Source: Anastrepha obliqua (taxonomy: Eukaryota > Arthropoda > Insecta > Diptera > Tephritidae). From it: a DNA stretch of 64,000 nt. Below the pieces are notes generated by a model that was not told the origin of the DNA, made no database searches, and saw only the letters and a program-made list of their open reading frames with translations. Shown piece by piece: positions 1 to 9,936 of this stretch (positions are counted from its first letter, which is position 1; every line of letters starts with the position of its first letter). Where the stretch lies: contig NC_072893.1 of the NCBI RefSeq assembly GCF_027943255.1, positions 61,536,001-61,600,000 on the forward strand. The letters are read 5' to 3'. Position numbers and translations under genes: made by a program.

Positions 1-258
1 GTTCAAATGATAAAACTTTATTATTAAAATGAGTGTTCATTAACGCAAACGTTGCGCGCATTGCGCCCATTTTTCGGTAGACGTGGTGGCCCTTCCAATT
101 TATTATGGCCCATATTGAACCATATAAACCCAGACGACATGTGGTTCCAGCAGAACGGCGCTACGTGCCACACAGCAAACGCCATTTTATTCCATTTCAA
201 CATCTACCCGCCCTTATTGAAAAACCCTTATAGAGTGCTGTGGCTGCTTTTTTTTTAA
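1..258 (+). pseudogene. Tc1/mariner-superfamily (DDE_3-type) transposase remnant, internally deleted
   Basis: A short reading frame joins an N-terminal transposase piece (RALRPFFGR, residues 2-10 of the translation) to a catalytic piece (DDMWFQQNGATCHTAN) and a C-terminal tail ending PPLLKNPYRVL. In this IS630-like family the 'FQQDGATCHT' block carries the second catalytic aspartate. Here it reads N (QQNGATCHT), so the residue is lost. The middle of the protein, including the first catalytic Asp and most DNA-binding residues, is missing. The same family, with the same RALRP block, occurs at 43.1-43.8 kb on the other strand. The left end lies outside the window. Confidence 0.7.
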
Positions 259-265
259 TCTATCA

Positions 266-842
266 TTAGTCGTTTGTTTCCATGAGAGCTTCATATCTAA
301 TACTAGTCCTAGGTAGCTCGCCTCTTCCCAAATTGTGCATTTTCTGTTGAACATGATTAGTTATGTTTTGTTCGGATTTACCCCAAGGCCACTCGATGCA
401 GCTCACCGGCTTACATCGTTCAAAGCATTTTGCATTATGTTGCAGATCGCATCTAGGAATTTTCCTTTTATTAATATTGCAACATCGTCTGCGTAGGCTA
501 CTACGTGTTAAAGGAAACTTTAGATTATTCAACAATTGATTTATTGCCAGAATCCACAGCAGAGGAGAAAGTACACCGCCGTGGGGGGTGCCCCTCTTGA
601 CGGATTTGCGTATCGTCATGGGGTCCGAAATCGAAATTACGAATCTGCCTAGTAGCAACTGTTCCGTAAATTTCATAAGGCCCTCGGCGACACCCAAATC
701 AGTTATTGCGCTTGTTATGGCCTCCGGTAAGATGTTGTTGAAAGCACCTTCTATGTCTAGGAAAGCTCTATCTCTGAAACTAGTGAATTTAATTCTGAGA
801 GTCCACCTTTACCATAGAGTATGCATGTTGCACTTGGCCTAA
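266..842 (-). pseudogene. Non-LTR retrotransposon reverse transcriptase fragment (LOA/I/R1-like)
   Basis: Read on the minus strand this is the central part of a LINE reverse transcriptase: AFLDIEGAFNN, then a 'GTPHGGVLSPLLWILAINQLL' block (Q to H in the usual GTPQGG), then VVAYADDVAILIKGKF and a downstream GLGVNPNKT block. The YADD catalytic motif (about 490-512) is in a different frame from the upstream part, so at least one frameshift separates them, and further stops follow. The 5' part (endonuclease) and the 3' end are missing. The GGVLSPLLW and VNPNKTE blocks point to the LOA/I/R1 group rather than jockey or RTE. The exact clade is uncertain. Confidence 0.75.
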
Positions 843-904
843 CCACTATAAGGTTTAATTCGTACTCCTACACTTTCTTCTCATAAACACTCCGCAGCCA
901 AATT

Positions 905-1500
905 ATAGGGTGGGCCATATAGCGTTTGCTTCTTGAACCACCTATTTTTTTGAGAATGGTAACACAAATGACTTGTGAAATATGTTCATAAATTACTTAA
1001 AGGTTTGAAATTTACGAAATGGGTCGCTATACGCTTCAACAAAATTGGGAAATATTGAAAACCTATTTCCAAAGTGGTGAGTCTTCTTTTTCTTTCCTGA
1101 TTTTCACATCGGTGGCTACGTCAATAAGCAAAATTGTCGGATTTGGGGCTCAGAAAATCCACACGTTACTGTAGAGAAGCAAATGCATCCACAACGAGTC
1201 ACTGTTTGGTGCAGTTTTGGTCTGGCGGTATCATCGGACCATTTTTTTTTCGAAAATGAGCGAGGAGCAGCGGTTACAGTAAATGGTGAGCGTTACCGTG
1301 ACATGCTCAACGAGTTTTTGTTTCCAAAAATTGAAGATGAATGAAGGATGACATGGGCGACATTTGGTTTCAACAGGACGGTGCAACTTGTCACACTGCC
1401 AAAGTTACAAGCGAACTTTTGGCTACCGTTTTGGAAATCCGAATAATCCTTCTGTAAAGCCAGTCGTGGCAGTCATTTGAACGATATTATTTTTCTTTCA
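905..1500 (+). mobile_element. 'AGGGTGGGCC' family transposon, copy 1 (internally deleted, 3'-truncated)
   Basis: The element starts with a TATA-flanked terminal repeat AGGGTGGGCCATATAGCG. It shares its whole 5' leader with the copy at 15.3 kb and, reversed, the copy at 20.7 kb. The transposase start is ATG at 1019 (MGRYTLQQNWEILKTYFQSG). After FQSGES the sequence jumps to the catalytic region (GGYVNKQNCRIW, MHPQRVTVWC, AVTVNGERYRDML), so the helix-turn-helix half is deleted. Frameshifts and stops follow, including near 1222 and 1344. Homology to other copies ends near 1500, without the 3' inverted repeat. The family is Tc1/mariner-superfamily with a DDE_3-type domain. Confidence 0.8.
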
Positions 1501-1790
1501 TATATACATGACCAATTTCAGACGAAACAGATCAGATCCAAAACGATTGGATCAATGCTTATTTTTAAACGAAAATTTCAACTTAACTACTTTGTTCTCA
1601 TTTTTGATATTTAATATCAAATTTAGAAGCATACAAAACTCAATGAGATAATTATATGTATTAAAAAAAAAAATGGAAAATAAAAAAAATCCGTAGGAAC
1701 TCGTAGGTTCAATAATTAATATAATTGATCTCATTAATTTTTTTAGCATGGATATGTTTTTTATTATTTTATTTTTATGTATTAATTCCA
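1501..1790. other. AT-rich spacer, nothing recognised
   Basis: The short minus-strand reading frame here is low-complexity (Ile/Asn/Lys-rich) and matches nothing I know. Confidence 0.5.
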
Positions 1791-2016
1791 TGTCGTCCGA
1801 ATGGATACAAACGCTCCGGCTATTCGATGCGGTGGCAGCAGAGGAAGAGGAAGGCCTCCTTTAAGTTAGACAGATCAGGTAGAGATTGATTTTTGGACTG
1901 GGCTTCTTTTGGTGTGTCCAACTGCCGGCGATTAACACGGGAAAGAAACGACTTTCGCGCTTTGTTAAACTCGGCCAAAATCGCATATGCGGTTATCGCG
2001 CAAATTAAGAAGAAAA
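1791..2016 (+). mobile_element. 5'-truncated LINE tail (GGSRRRGRP family, copy 1)
   Basis: The segment encodes the extreme C-terminus of a LINE ORF2. Translated blocks include GGSRGRGRPPL, GVSNCRRLTRERNDFRALLN and SAKIAYAVIAQIKKK. It ends with GCGGTTATCGCGCAAATTAAG followed by a short AAG-type tail near 2010. The same tail occurs at 28.6, 31.9, 37.4 and 54.4 kb, always on the plus strand. Short 5'-truncated copies with a simple-repeat 3' tail are typical products of target-primed reverse transcription. Stops interrupt the frame. Confidence 0.75.
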
Positions 2017-2129
2017 ATTTCAAAGATTCTATTTTTCTTTATAAAAATTGGTTGCATGCACTAATAAGGTTGCCATGTATATATGCTTGGCGCTTACACC
2101 CTTTGTTTAATGTTTAACCGAGATTCTCT

Positions 2130-2260
2130 TTCTATTTGTAATGTGCGTCTTGATATTTTTCCACAAATGAAGGACTTACCTAGAGTTTTTTGCCGTTTCT
2201 CAAAGTCAGATTTATTTTTATGAGGATCTTTTTCTCGCCAGAAATACACTCGGAAGCTTA
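2130..2260 (-). mobile_element. SINE fragment (tRNA-derived SINE family)
   Basis: This is the central body of the SINE described at 44.0 kb, on the minus strand. Recognisable blocks are GTGCGTCTTGATATTTTTCC, a diverged middle, and GAGGATCTTTTTCTCGCCAG followed by AAATACACTCGGAAG. The tRNA-like head and the 3' tail are missing and the middle is rearranged. Confidence 0.65.
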
Positions 2261-2360
2261 ACATCGTCTGTTAAACGCGACTGGCAATTCGTTGACAGAG
2301 ACTGCGCGAGAAAACAATCGTCAAGCTTTAACAATCGCTAACCAAAAGCGACTTCGAGAT

Positions 2361-2521
2361 ATTGTGGCGTGCGTCTTGATGTTTTTCCACAAATGCAGGG
2401 ACTACGAGCAGCAGATATTTTTTATGAGGAACTTTTTCATGACAGAAATACATACGGAGGCTTGCCCTTGCCTGCCGAGTAGCGAGTCACGCACCAACCC
2501 ATTCGGCTACAGCGGCCGCCG
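2361..2521 (-). mobile_element. SINE copy with internal deletion
   Basis: This minus-strand SINE copy carries the body (GCGTCTTGATGTTTTTCCAC to ACGGAGGCTTGCC) joined directly to the start of the tRNA-like head (CACCAACCCATTCGGCTAC, then AGCGGCCGCC). The junction near 2481 skips the B-box region that the complete copies carry. It could not be transcribed from a complete internal Pol III promoter. Confidence 0.75.
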
Positions 2522-4440
2522 ATTGCTTCGCTTATTAACTATTTATTACTCTGACTTGGGCATTACTATTACCGACTGGCAATCAGTCGCAAATTCGGCT
2601 ATGAGCGAAAACATCGAAAATAAACGAGGCAATCGACTAAACATCTCGGACTCACTTATCAGTAATACCCTCTCGATTGATGTGTGAGTATTTCGCCTGG
2701 AAGTCTAAATTTTCCGGCAATATCAGGGCTCCTAAGAGTGTTCCAACTGTACTGAAAGCAGTTTTTGGACGTGTAGTCAATTTTACCACTTTTGCAAATG
2801 AGTGAAATGTCGCAGAACCGTACTTTGATGCAAACTGGGTGGCGAAATTTGTGCGCACTGAAGTGAAAGGCATTAGGTGGAGACTAGAATCAGATTTAGA
2901 TTTATTGTAGGTTAACACTTCGACCTCATGCTCTTTTGTGTCCTCTACTCATCACAGTACCACCTCTAGATGGAGTTCCCTTATTAAACTTAAAATAGAG
3001 CTGGGCTGGACTGGGCGTATGTGATTTTCTTCTGCCTGCAAATGGCCATGATGTCTCAACGATTTCCGCGCTAGAGCGCTGCATTCAAGGAAAAGGAGCA
3101 TTGGAGTCTCCTGGGATTGGTCGCAGAAACTACAAGAGCCAGTGGATCATATTCCGATCATGTGTAGATAAATACGAAGTCTGCAATGATCTGTGAGAAT
3201 GTCCGTGCGCATTTCCCGTTTATTCTTGGGGAGAGTAATGAGCCTTTTTGAACCTCTAAGATACCAAGTCTCTGCACCTTTTTGAATCCTGTAGCAAATT
3301 TGCGCTTTTGGCCTGGGAATTGTGTTTCCGAATATATCAGAGTGAATCCACATGGATTTGTTTTTGCCCTTGGTTGCATTCCATGGCTGTTCTTTGCTAG
3401 AGGTTGTTTTAATTGCATCAGAAAATAATCGTTCGAAAGTAAAGTAAAAAATGCCGAAGCAATTCTCACACTACCACCTCAGGTTACCACTACATGCACG
3501 CTGAAATGCTTTGATAACTCCGAATTCTCAGTGTAATCAAACTAAAGTACGCTTTTAAGAATGCGTGTAAATGGCCTTTTAAATTTATCACTCTGCTCTT
3601 TCAACAACGCCAGCAGTTTGCACACGCTATGTTGTTGCTTTTTGCGAGTATTTGGTAAAATTAGTCAGTTTATACGGCAAATACTGAGCGACGATAGGAT
3701 GTATGGGCAACATTGTTGGCCACCTTTTGGAGCACAACTGACCAGAGCGGATATTACGCTGTTTAAATTTTGGAAAATAGTTAACAAAGAAATACAGAAT
3801 TTTTCAGTATTTGCACTTGTGCTCTTGAGTGTGCGCTGATAGCCGGAAGGAAGCGTCGTAGTAACTGAACATTTAATATAAGATGGTAGCCGTTGTACGG
3901 TGAATTGCACAAATGAGTTATGGCAAAATTCCTGGACAAAGGGAAGATAGCTATTCATACCTGCGAAGTGGACGTGAGCGAATGCAGTAAATTTATGAAC
4001 AAAATTTTATGCACGCACGCATATACGAGTACATACATACGATGAAATACCTACGTACGTACATAAATATGCGAGTACTAGAAATGGTTAAGTACAAAAA
4101 ATAAAAATTACTGCCAAGAAGATTAAGTGTAGTCTTACGACTACGTTGTCGAGTCCATTTAGATTTAGGAGCTGTTTGTTGCGCATTCCTGACAGTTATC
4201 CGCACACTACTCCCATTGTACTAGGGGCTACTTGTAACGGATTTCAAATAATGTACATTTTTAAGCAAGTTTGCACTTCACGCCTTTTTATTTTTGTTCG
4301 TGCTGGTGATTCTACTTCCTTCACCCACGCATCATTCCCTTTATTATGGGCGAGCGCCAGAATTTATGTACCGCTACTTGGCATTGTTAGTAGCGCGCCC
4401 TAATATACGCAATGATAATAATTTTTAAAGCATAATGCAG
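2522..4440. other. Unassigned region
   Basis: About 1.9 kb with no recognised protein or RNA. The stretch 3000-3470 is less AT-rich than its surroundings and holds overlapping minus-strand frames of 68 and 103 codons (for example RKFATGFKKVQRLGILEVQKG). It looks like decayed repeat DNA, but I cannot name the family. The 3560-3839 frame (92 codons) is also unrecognised. Around 4000-4080 there are short ACATACATACG / TACGTACGTACATA simple repeats. Confidence 0.4.
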
Positions 4441-5905
4441 AAAAATATTAATCTTCATATGTATGCATGGATTTTTATGCAATATTGGCATGACCCTGTG
4501 GGGATATTTTCAAATAATGAACTGGTGCGCTAAGGTGATGTCTAAGCTAAAAAGAGTCTCAATCCAGCTATCCAAGGAAATTAAATATCTTGGAGTAATC
4601 CTCAATAGTAAGCTTTTTTGGAAGTCACACGTTGAAACAAAAACGACGGGAAAACGTGGGGTCTTTCTCCTAGCAAGGTCCTATGAATCTACACGGCTAT
4701 GATAAGACCTATTATCACCTATGCATCAGTGGTCTGGGTGAGTAGACTCTCTCTCGTGGGAGTCAGGAGGACCTTATCGAGACTACAACGCACTGTGGCC
4801 ATCTGTTGCACCGGAGCTTTGCCGACTACTTCAGGCCCGGTATAAGATGGTCTGATTGGTTTGCCACTACTTGATGCTTTCAACCAAGGTGAGGCCTTGA
4901 AGGCCATCTGCAGGCTGAAACACAATGGGAACTGGTACGGGGCCTGTCCGGCATTGGAAAACAGAGAAGGTATGGACGTCGATCCAACGATTCTCTCCAT
5001 GCCCCTTGACTCCATGCCATCAAGAGTCGTACTTGAAAAGAGATACAGTATAGTGCTGCCAGAGGCTCAGTTGTAGTCAAACTCGGAAAAGGAGCCCGGT
5101 AAACACTGTTTCCGCATTTTTACGGATGGCTCCAGGACACGGCTCTGGGGTCGACGTGGAGTCCAGCGGCACAAAACTGCACTTTGCTCTTGGAATGCAT
5201 GCATTTGTGTTTCAACCGGAGGTGTATGCAGTTCAAGAAGCGATGAAATTTGCTGTGGAAAACCGATAGAGAGGCAGATCTATATGTGTCTGCAGCGACA
5301 GCCATGGGTATCGCGCCCTCTGACGCCTTAGCTAAGATGGGCTCTGAGGCCAACTTCTTTGGCCCAGAGCCCGTTTTTGCCACTTCCTTCTGCGGCCATC
5401 ACAGCCACGGTTAGCAAATAACAACCGAGCTTGGCAGGCTGAGAGAGGCTGCAGATGGACTAAATTGATGTTACCTGTCATGCCAATTGACTGTCGCAAA
5501 TCCTTCTGTCATTAAACAGAGGGGAGGGTAGACGGCTGGTTGGACTGATGACGGGCCACTTTCTGTGGGCGAAGCACATGGAAAGGTTCGGCATCTCAGA
5601 CAGTGTACTCTGCCCAGCTTGTGAAGAGGAGGATGAGAAGGCGGACCACTTCCTGTGCGTCTGCCCCGCCTTCGCTGGAATCAGGTTTGAGGTCTTTGGC
5701 ACTGATGTGTCAAGAAGCGACCATCTTGGCTCCTTGGCACCACAAGATCTACCCAGATTGTTTCGGAGATCGGGTAGATTTAAAGAAAATGAAAAGGGAA
5801 TCCAAGTGTAGTACAATGGACTTAGTGCATGTCTGAGTGCTGCACTTGCTAGTTGTCCCGACAAAAAAAAAACAGAAAAAACAAAAAAAAAACAGAACAG
5901 CTGAC
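4440..5905 (+). mobile_element. LINE 3' half: RT thumb, RNase H and CCHC-type tail (LOA/I-like)
   Basis: In order, over several frames: the end of the reverse transcriptase (EIKYLGVILNSKLFWKSHVE, about 4575-4635; RPIITYASVVWV, about 4707-4742), a linker (GLPLLDAFNQGEALKAICR), an RNase H start with its first aspartate (FRIFTDGSR, about 5111-5137), and a C-terminal cysteine-histidine tail (LTGHFLWAKHMERFG, CPACEEEDEKADHFLCVCPAF, about 5545-5680). That architecture fits the LOA/I groups, which carry RNase H. The copy is 5'-truncated and has stops and frameshifts between domains. It ends in A-rich DNA at 5863-5898, consistent with a poly(A)-type 3' tail. Confidence 0.85.
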
Positions 5906-5979
5906 CTAATTTATTTTATTCGCCATTGCGCATAGATTGTCAAATTGAAGCAATTTGTTCACAGAATTAATCACACTCA

Positions 5980-7246
5980 CCAAAAAAGACCAATGCAAAA
6001 CAATGCAAGGATTATCGGCTAATAAGTCTAATGAGCCAAGCGCTAAACATTTTTCTAAAAATCATTCATAACAGAATTCATCAGAAATGCGATCCGTTAG
6101 GAACCACACAATTTGGCTTTAAGAAAGGGGTTGGGACCAGAGAATCAATATTTAGCCTCCAAATGCTTACACAAAAATTATAGGACATCAATCAAGATAT
6201 CTGCATGTGTTTCATAGACTACGAGAAAGCCTTTGACAAAATACAACATAACAAGCTAATTAAAATAATGGAAGATTTGGACAAATATGACGTTAAATGT
6301 ATACACAACTTTTATTGGAATCAGACTGCAAAAATTAGATTCGGAGACAGGACCACAAGAGAGACAAAAATCTACAGAGGACTGAGACAAGGTTGCATAC
6401 TATCGCCACTATTATTTGAAGTGTACACAGAAAAATTTTTTGAATAAGCAATAAATGACGTAGAAATGGGTATTAAAGTTAATGGGATATATTATATATA
6501 AATAACATTCGCTACGCAGACGATACAACGTTAATAACAAACACTTTCCAGGATCTCCAAACTATTATAATATAAATATTGATAAAACTAAATTTATTAT
6601 TGTAAATAAAAGCAGCAGAGGCTATTCCTATGCGAGACTAACCATAGGGGGCAAAACAATAGAGAAAGTAAAGAGTTTCGGGTATCTGGGAGTATGGCTG
6701 AATGACCAATAGGACCATGCTCATGAAATAAAAGGCAGAATAGAAATGGCTAGAGCGGCCTTCATGAAGATTGAAAAGATACTGACACGCCGGGACATAC
6801 CAATTAATTGGGTTAAAGACAAGATTTTTAAAATGTTATGTATGGGCAACACTATTGGATGCGAGGTCTGGACGTTGAAAGCCATAAGCATACACCGACT
6901 AGAATCTTTCAAAAGGTGGTGCTATAAAAAAATGTGGAGAATAAGCTGATATGACAAAGTCTTAAATGACGTAGTGCTAAATAGAATGCAAACCTCTAGG
7001 AACATGCTAACGGACATAAAAAGAAGAACAGTCGCTTATTTCGGACACATAACAAGAGGTGACAAATACGATCTTTTAAAACTGCTGATACAAGGAAAAA
7101 TTGAAGGACAGAGAGGAATTCGCAGGAAGAAAATGACGTGGCTAGGCAATATTAAGGAGTGGACAGGTCTCGAAGTAAACGACGAACTAACAGTGGCAGC
7201 GAGAAGCAGACTCAAATATAATGACATCATTAATAATGTGACCTGA
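5980..7246 (+). mobile_element. LINE reverse transcriptase and C-terminus, degenerate
   Basis: The translation over several frames gives a near-continuous LINE RT: DYRLISLMSQALNIFLKII, TQFGFKKGVGTRESIFSLQM, CFIDYEKAFDKIQHNKL, QTAKIRFGDRTTRETKI, then RGLRQGCILSPLLFEVY, RYADDTTLIT (about 6508-6540), VWTLKAISIHRLESF, KRRTVAYFGHITRGDKYDLL and GQRGIRRKKMTWLGNIKEWT, stopping near 7243. The YADD motif is preserved. Stops at about 6181 and 6445 and a short deletion after the YADD block break it. It is 5'-truncated, with the endonuclease absent. It lacks RNase H and the CCHC tail, so it belongs to a different clade from the element just upstream. The clade was not assigned. Confidence 0.85.
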
Positions 7247-7250
7247 AAAC

Positions 7251-7639
7251 CGCACGACTAAAATCAGAACGACGTTTGTATGTAATCGCGAACATCCAGC
7301 ATGGATACGCCGATTAACAAGATACTTGTATGGAATAATTCGGTTACCTTCCCCCTTTCAATAAATATGACGAATTTTTCAATGAAAACTAGGGTAGATC
7401 TTTACGTTTTGTTGTTTTATTATCTATTAAGCAGGCGCTTGTGCTGGAACATCTTAGGCCAGAGCAACATGACATGAGCACGTGCGAATACATATGATTC
7501 CATAACTTCCCAAAAGCATTATTTTTCTTCTTGCTCTTTTTCATATAAGACATGGAGAATTATAACTTAATCCAAGAAGCGAAGAGACACACATCGTCGT
7601 TGGATGTGTAAATCACACCGATTTAGAAATCTCTAATTT
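7251..7639. other. Unassigned spacer
   Basis: No recognised coding or RNA feature. If the outer transposon at 7.6-9.4 kb has a left terminal repeat, it should lie here, but I could not find a match to its presumed right end (CTCACCCTGTA). Confidence 0.35.
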
Positions 7640-9440
7640 TTGTAACAGCGCCCGTTTATTCGTTCATAAAATTCACCGTGAATTGAAAGCATCCAACGGC
7701 AATGCAAAATCTGTTGCAAACACAAAAACACAAGGAATGCTCTGACACTGTCCGATTTGTAGAATTTAGAAGAATTTTTAACAAGTGCAAGCGAACATTG
7801 ACGAAGACCCTTCAAAATCAATGAGAACCTTTGCAAGCGAACTTAATGTTTCCTCTTGTCCGTCGAGTTGTCCATGGCAATCTTGAGCGAGTTATCTGAT
7901 TAAAACGCAATTAAACATCCTAATGGTTTTTTTTCTGACGAACCAAATTTTAACCAAGACCAAAAACCCACAGAGGTTCCTGTTGCCGTGCCCACTAAGT
8001 TTCTAGCCGCTGTTATCGTTTTAGCTGTTGTGAGAAACAAAGGATATGTCATGCCACCTCACTTCTTTACTCAAGAATTTTGAGTGAATTATGCTGCATA
8101 CTTCGAGGTTCTAGAGACACTAGTGAAACCCTTGATTGGTAGCGTACGCGGTGACCGTCCCTACATCTTTCGCACAAATCGATGGCGACACAAGATTGGG
8201 TGGCGGAAAATTCCCATGACCATATAACACTGAACATACGGCCGCCTAACTCGCCAGACCTTAATCCCCTGGATTACTACGTATGGGCTATAGTTGAGTG
8301 TGAAAATATTAAGTATCCTCATAACATAACTTTTCCTCAGAAGGCTGGAAATAATAGCGTTATACTCAACATGGATAGGGAACTAATCTTTTCCGAACCC
8401 GTAACGAGGATCTTTTTGCAGCTAATGGAAATTTTATTGCAAGATTATAAAGAGTGGTTAAATTCAAAGGCCGATGTTAAATGTAAACGACACCTGAACG
8501 TCAAGTTTTTTTCTGCATTTCATTTGACATTTTTTAATATCAGACTAACTCAATTTGAACCGTAGAAAGGTACACAATCGAGGAACGCGTTAAAGTAATT
8601 CAGGCTTCGCGCACTTCATTTTCAGTGATGAGGCACATTTCCACCTCAGTGGATTCGTCAATAAGCAGAATTGCCGGTTTTGGGCGAATGATAATCCAAG
8701 AGTGATTGCCGAAAAACTAATGCACCCACAAAGAGTGACTGTTTGGTGCGGTTTATGGGCCGGCGGCATCATTTGGCGGTATTTTTTCCAAAATGAGGCC
8801 GGTCAGGCAGTTACTGTGAATAGTGTTCGCTATCGTGAGATGATGACAAACTTTTTATGGCCCGAATTGGACGATATGTGTTTTCAACAGGACGGTGCCA
8901 CTTGTCACACAACTAACGAAACAATGGCTGTGTGACGGCTGAATAATCTCACGTCGTGGGGATGTCAATTGGCCGTCAAGATCATGTGATTTGACACCGT
9001 TGGACTTCTTTCTTTGGGGTTATTTGAAAGAAAAGGTGTACGTTGATAAGCCGGCAATAATTCAAGAGCTGAAGGATGAGATAATTCGGCACATTAACGG
9101 CATAGAACCTCAATTATGCCTCAGCGTCATCGAAAATTTGGACCATCGGATGGAGGTGTGCCGCCGAGGCCATTTGGCCATTTGGCCGATATTTTGTTTT
9201 ATGCGTATTTGAGCAGTATCAATATTATCACAGTAAAGAGAAATGACAATAATTTCTTTAAAAAAATTATACTTTATTTAAAATCAACACCGGCCCTTGA
9301 AACTTAACCACCCTTTATAGTAGATATCCAATAAGTTAGTGTTGGGTAAAAAATCGTGAAGTTTCATGAAATTTTGTACAAAATAAAAACTAATAAGTTG
9401 TATTCTCAAGTTGCTCTCAAATACCGTACTCACCCTGTAT
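7640..9440 (+). mobile_element. Tc1/mariner-superfamily transposon, degenerate and split by a nested insertion
   Basis: The transposase relic runs from an HTH-like region (about 7740-7900) through a first catalytic block, FSDEPNFNQDQKPTEVPVAV (about 7934-7990), with VPTKFLAAVIVLAV and GYVMPPHFFTQEF. It continues to a C-terminal block TQDWVAENSHDHI and RPPNSPDLNPLDYYVWA (about 8188-8292), which carries the third catalytic Asp. The second catalytic block near 8170 is scrambled by a frameshift. The frame is interrupted at about 8447 by another transposon (8448-9317). The sequence after 9318 ends in CTCACCCTGTA near 9440, a plausible right terminus of the outer element. The left terminus was not found. 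Confidence 0.65.
8448..9317 (+). mobile_element. DDE_3-type transposon nested in the preceding element, both TIRs present
   Basis: The left end reads TAAAGAGTGGTTAAATTCAA after TA. The right end, reversed, reads TAAAGGGTGGTTAAGTTTCA before TA, so the terminal repeats are imperfect, about 40 bp long and TA-flanked. Inside, the transposase begins (V)ERYTIEERVKVIQA near 8562, with ATG mutated to GTA, and jumps to SDEAHFHLSGFVNKQNCRFW (first catalytic Asp). MHPQRVTVWCGLWAGGIIW, DDMCFQQDGATCHT (second Asp) and TPLDFFLWGYLKEKV (third Asp) follow. Most of the N-terminal DNA-binding domain is deleted, and a stop plus frameshift lie near 8933-8990. It is related to, but distinct from, the AGGGTGGGCC family. 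Confidence 0.85.
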
Positions 9441-9706
9441 ATACACACATATATCAGTTTTGGTAAAAAGAAATTCATTATTGTTGCGTAAAATTTTTGC
9501 GCAAATGTTTTAAAACTTTTTTATGGCCACTTTACAAGTTACAGGGAAAGATAAACTTACCGGAAAGTTGGTATAGAATGTTTACAAAAATGTATAATTT
9601 AATCTTCCATTCAAAACGAATTACATTCTAAGCTTTATTTATGAAAAAAAATATAAAAAAATGATTTGAGGTGTTTTTTATAGGAACCCTGAAAGCCGCA
9701 AATTAA
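9441..9706. other. AT-rich spacer
   Basis: No coding or RNA feature seen between the transposon end and the palindrome. Confidence 0.5.
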
Positions 9707-9936
9707 AAACAAATAACCTTTGTTTTTTCGTTGCAGAAGTTTTTCATAAAACAAATTATATATTTTTATTTTGTTTAAAACTTAATTATTAACTTTTTTA
9801 TCTTATATAGAGAGGATAAGATAAAAAAGTTAATAATTACTAACTACAAATTTTTTAAACAGTTTTAAACAAAATAAAACTATATAATTTGTTTTACGAA
9901 AAACTTCTGCAACGAAAAAACAAATGTTATTTGTTT
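9707..9936. repeat. Large near-perfect palindrome (foldback)
   Basis: The left arm (9707-9806) and right arm (9816-9936) are inverted copies separated by a 9-bp spacer (9807-9815). Arm blocks include TTGTTTTTTCGTTGCAGAAG on the left and CTTCTGCAACGAAAAAACAA on the right, and near the centre AACTTTTTTATCTTAT against ATAAGATAAAAAAGTT. The right arm carries an extra block of about 20 bp (9838-9858) and a few substitutions. No coding sequence is present. It could be a foldback or MITE-type element or a hairpin-RNA locus. No TSD was identified with confidence. Confidence 0.85.

Noticed and set aside
8182..8565. Single 127-codon protein
   Set aside because: The frame crosses the junction at 8447 between two transposons. 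The first part is a transposase C-terminal region and the rest is the leader of the inserted element.
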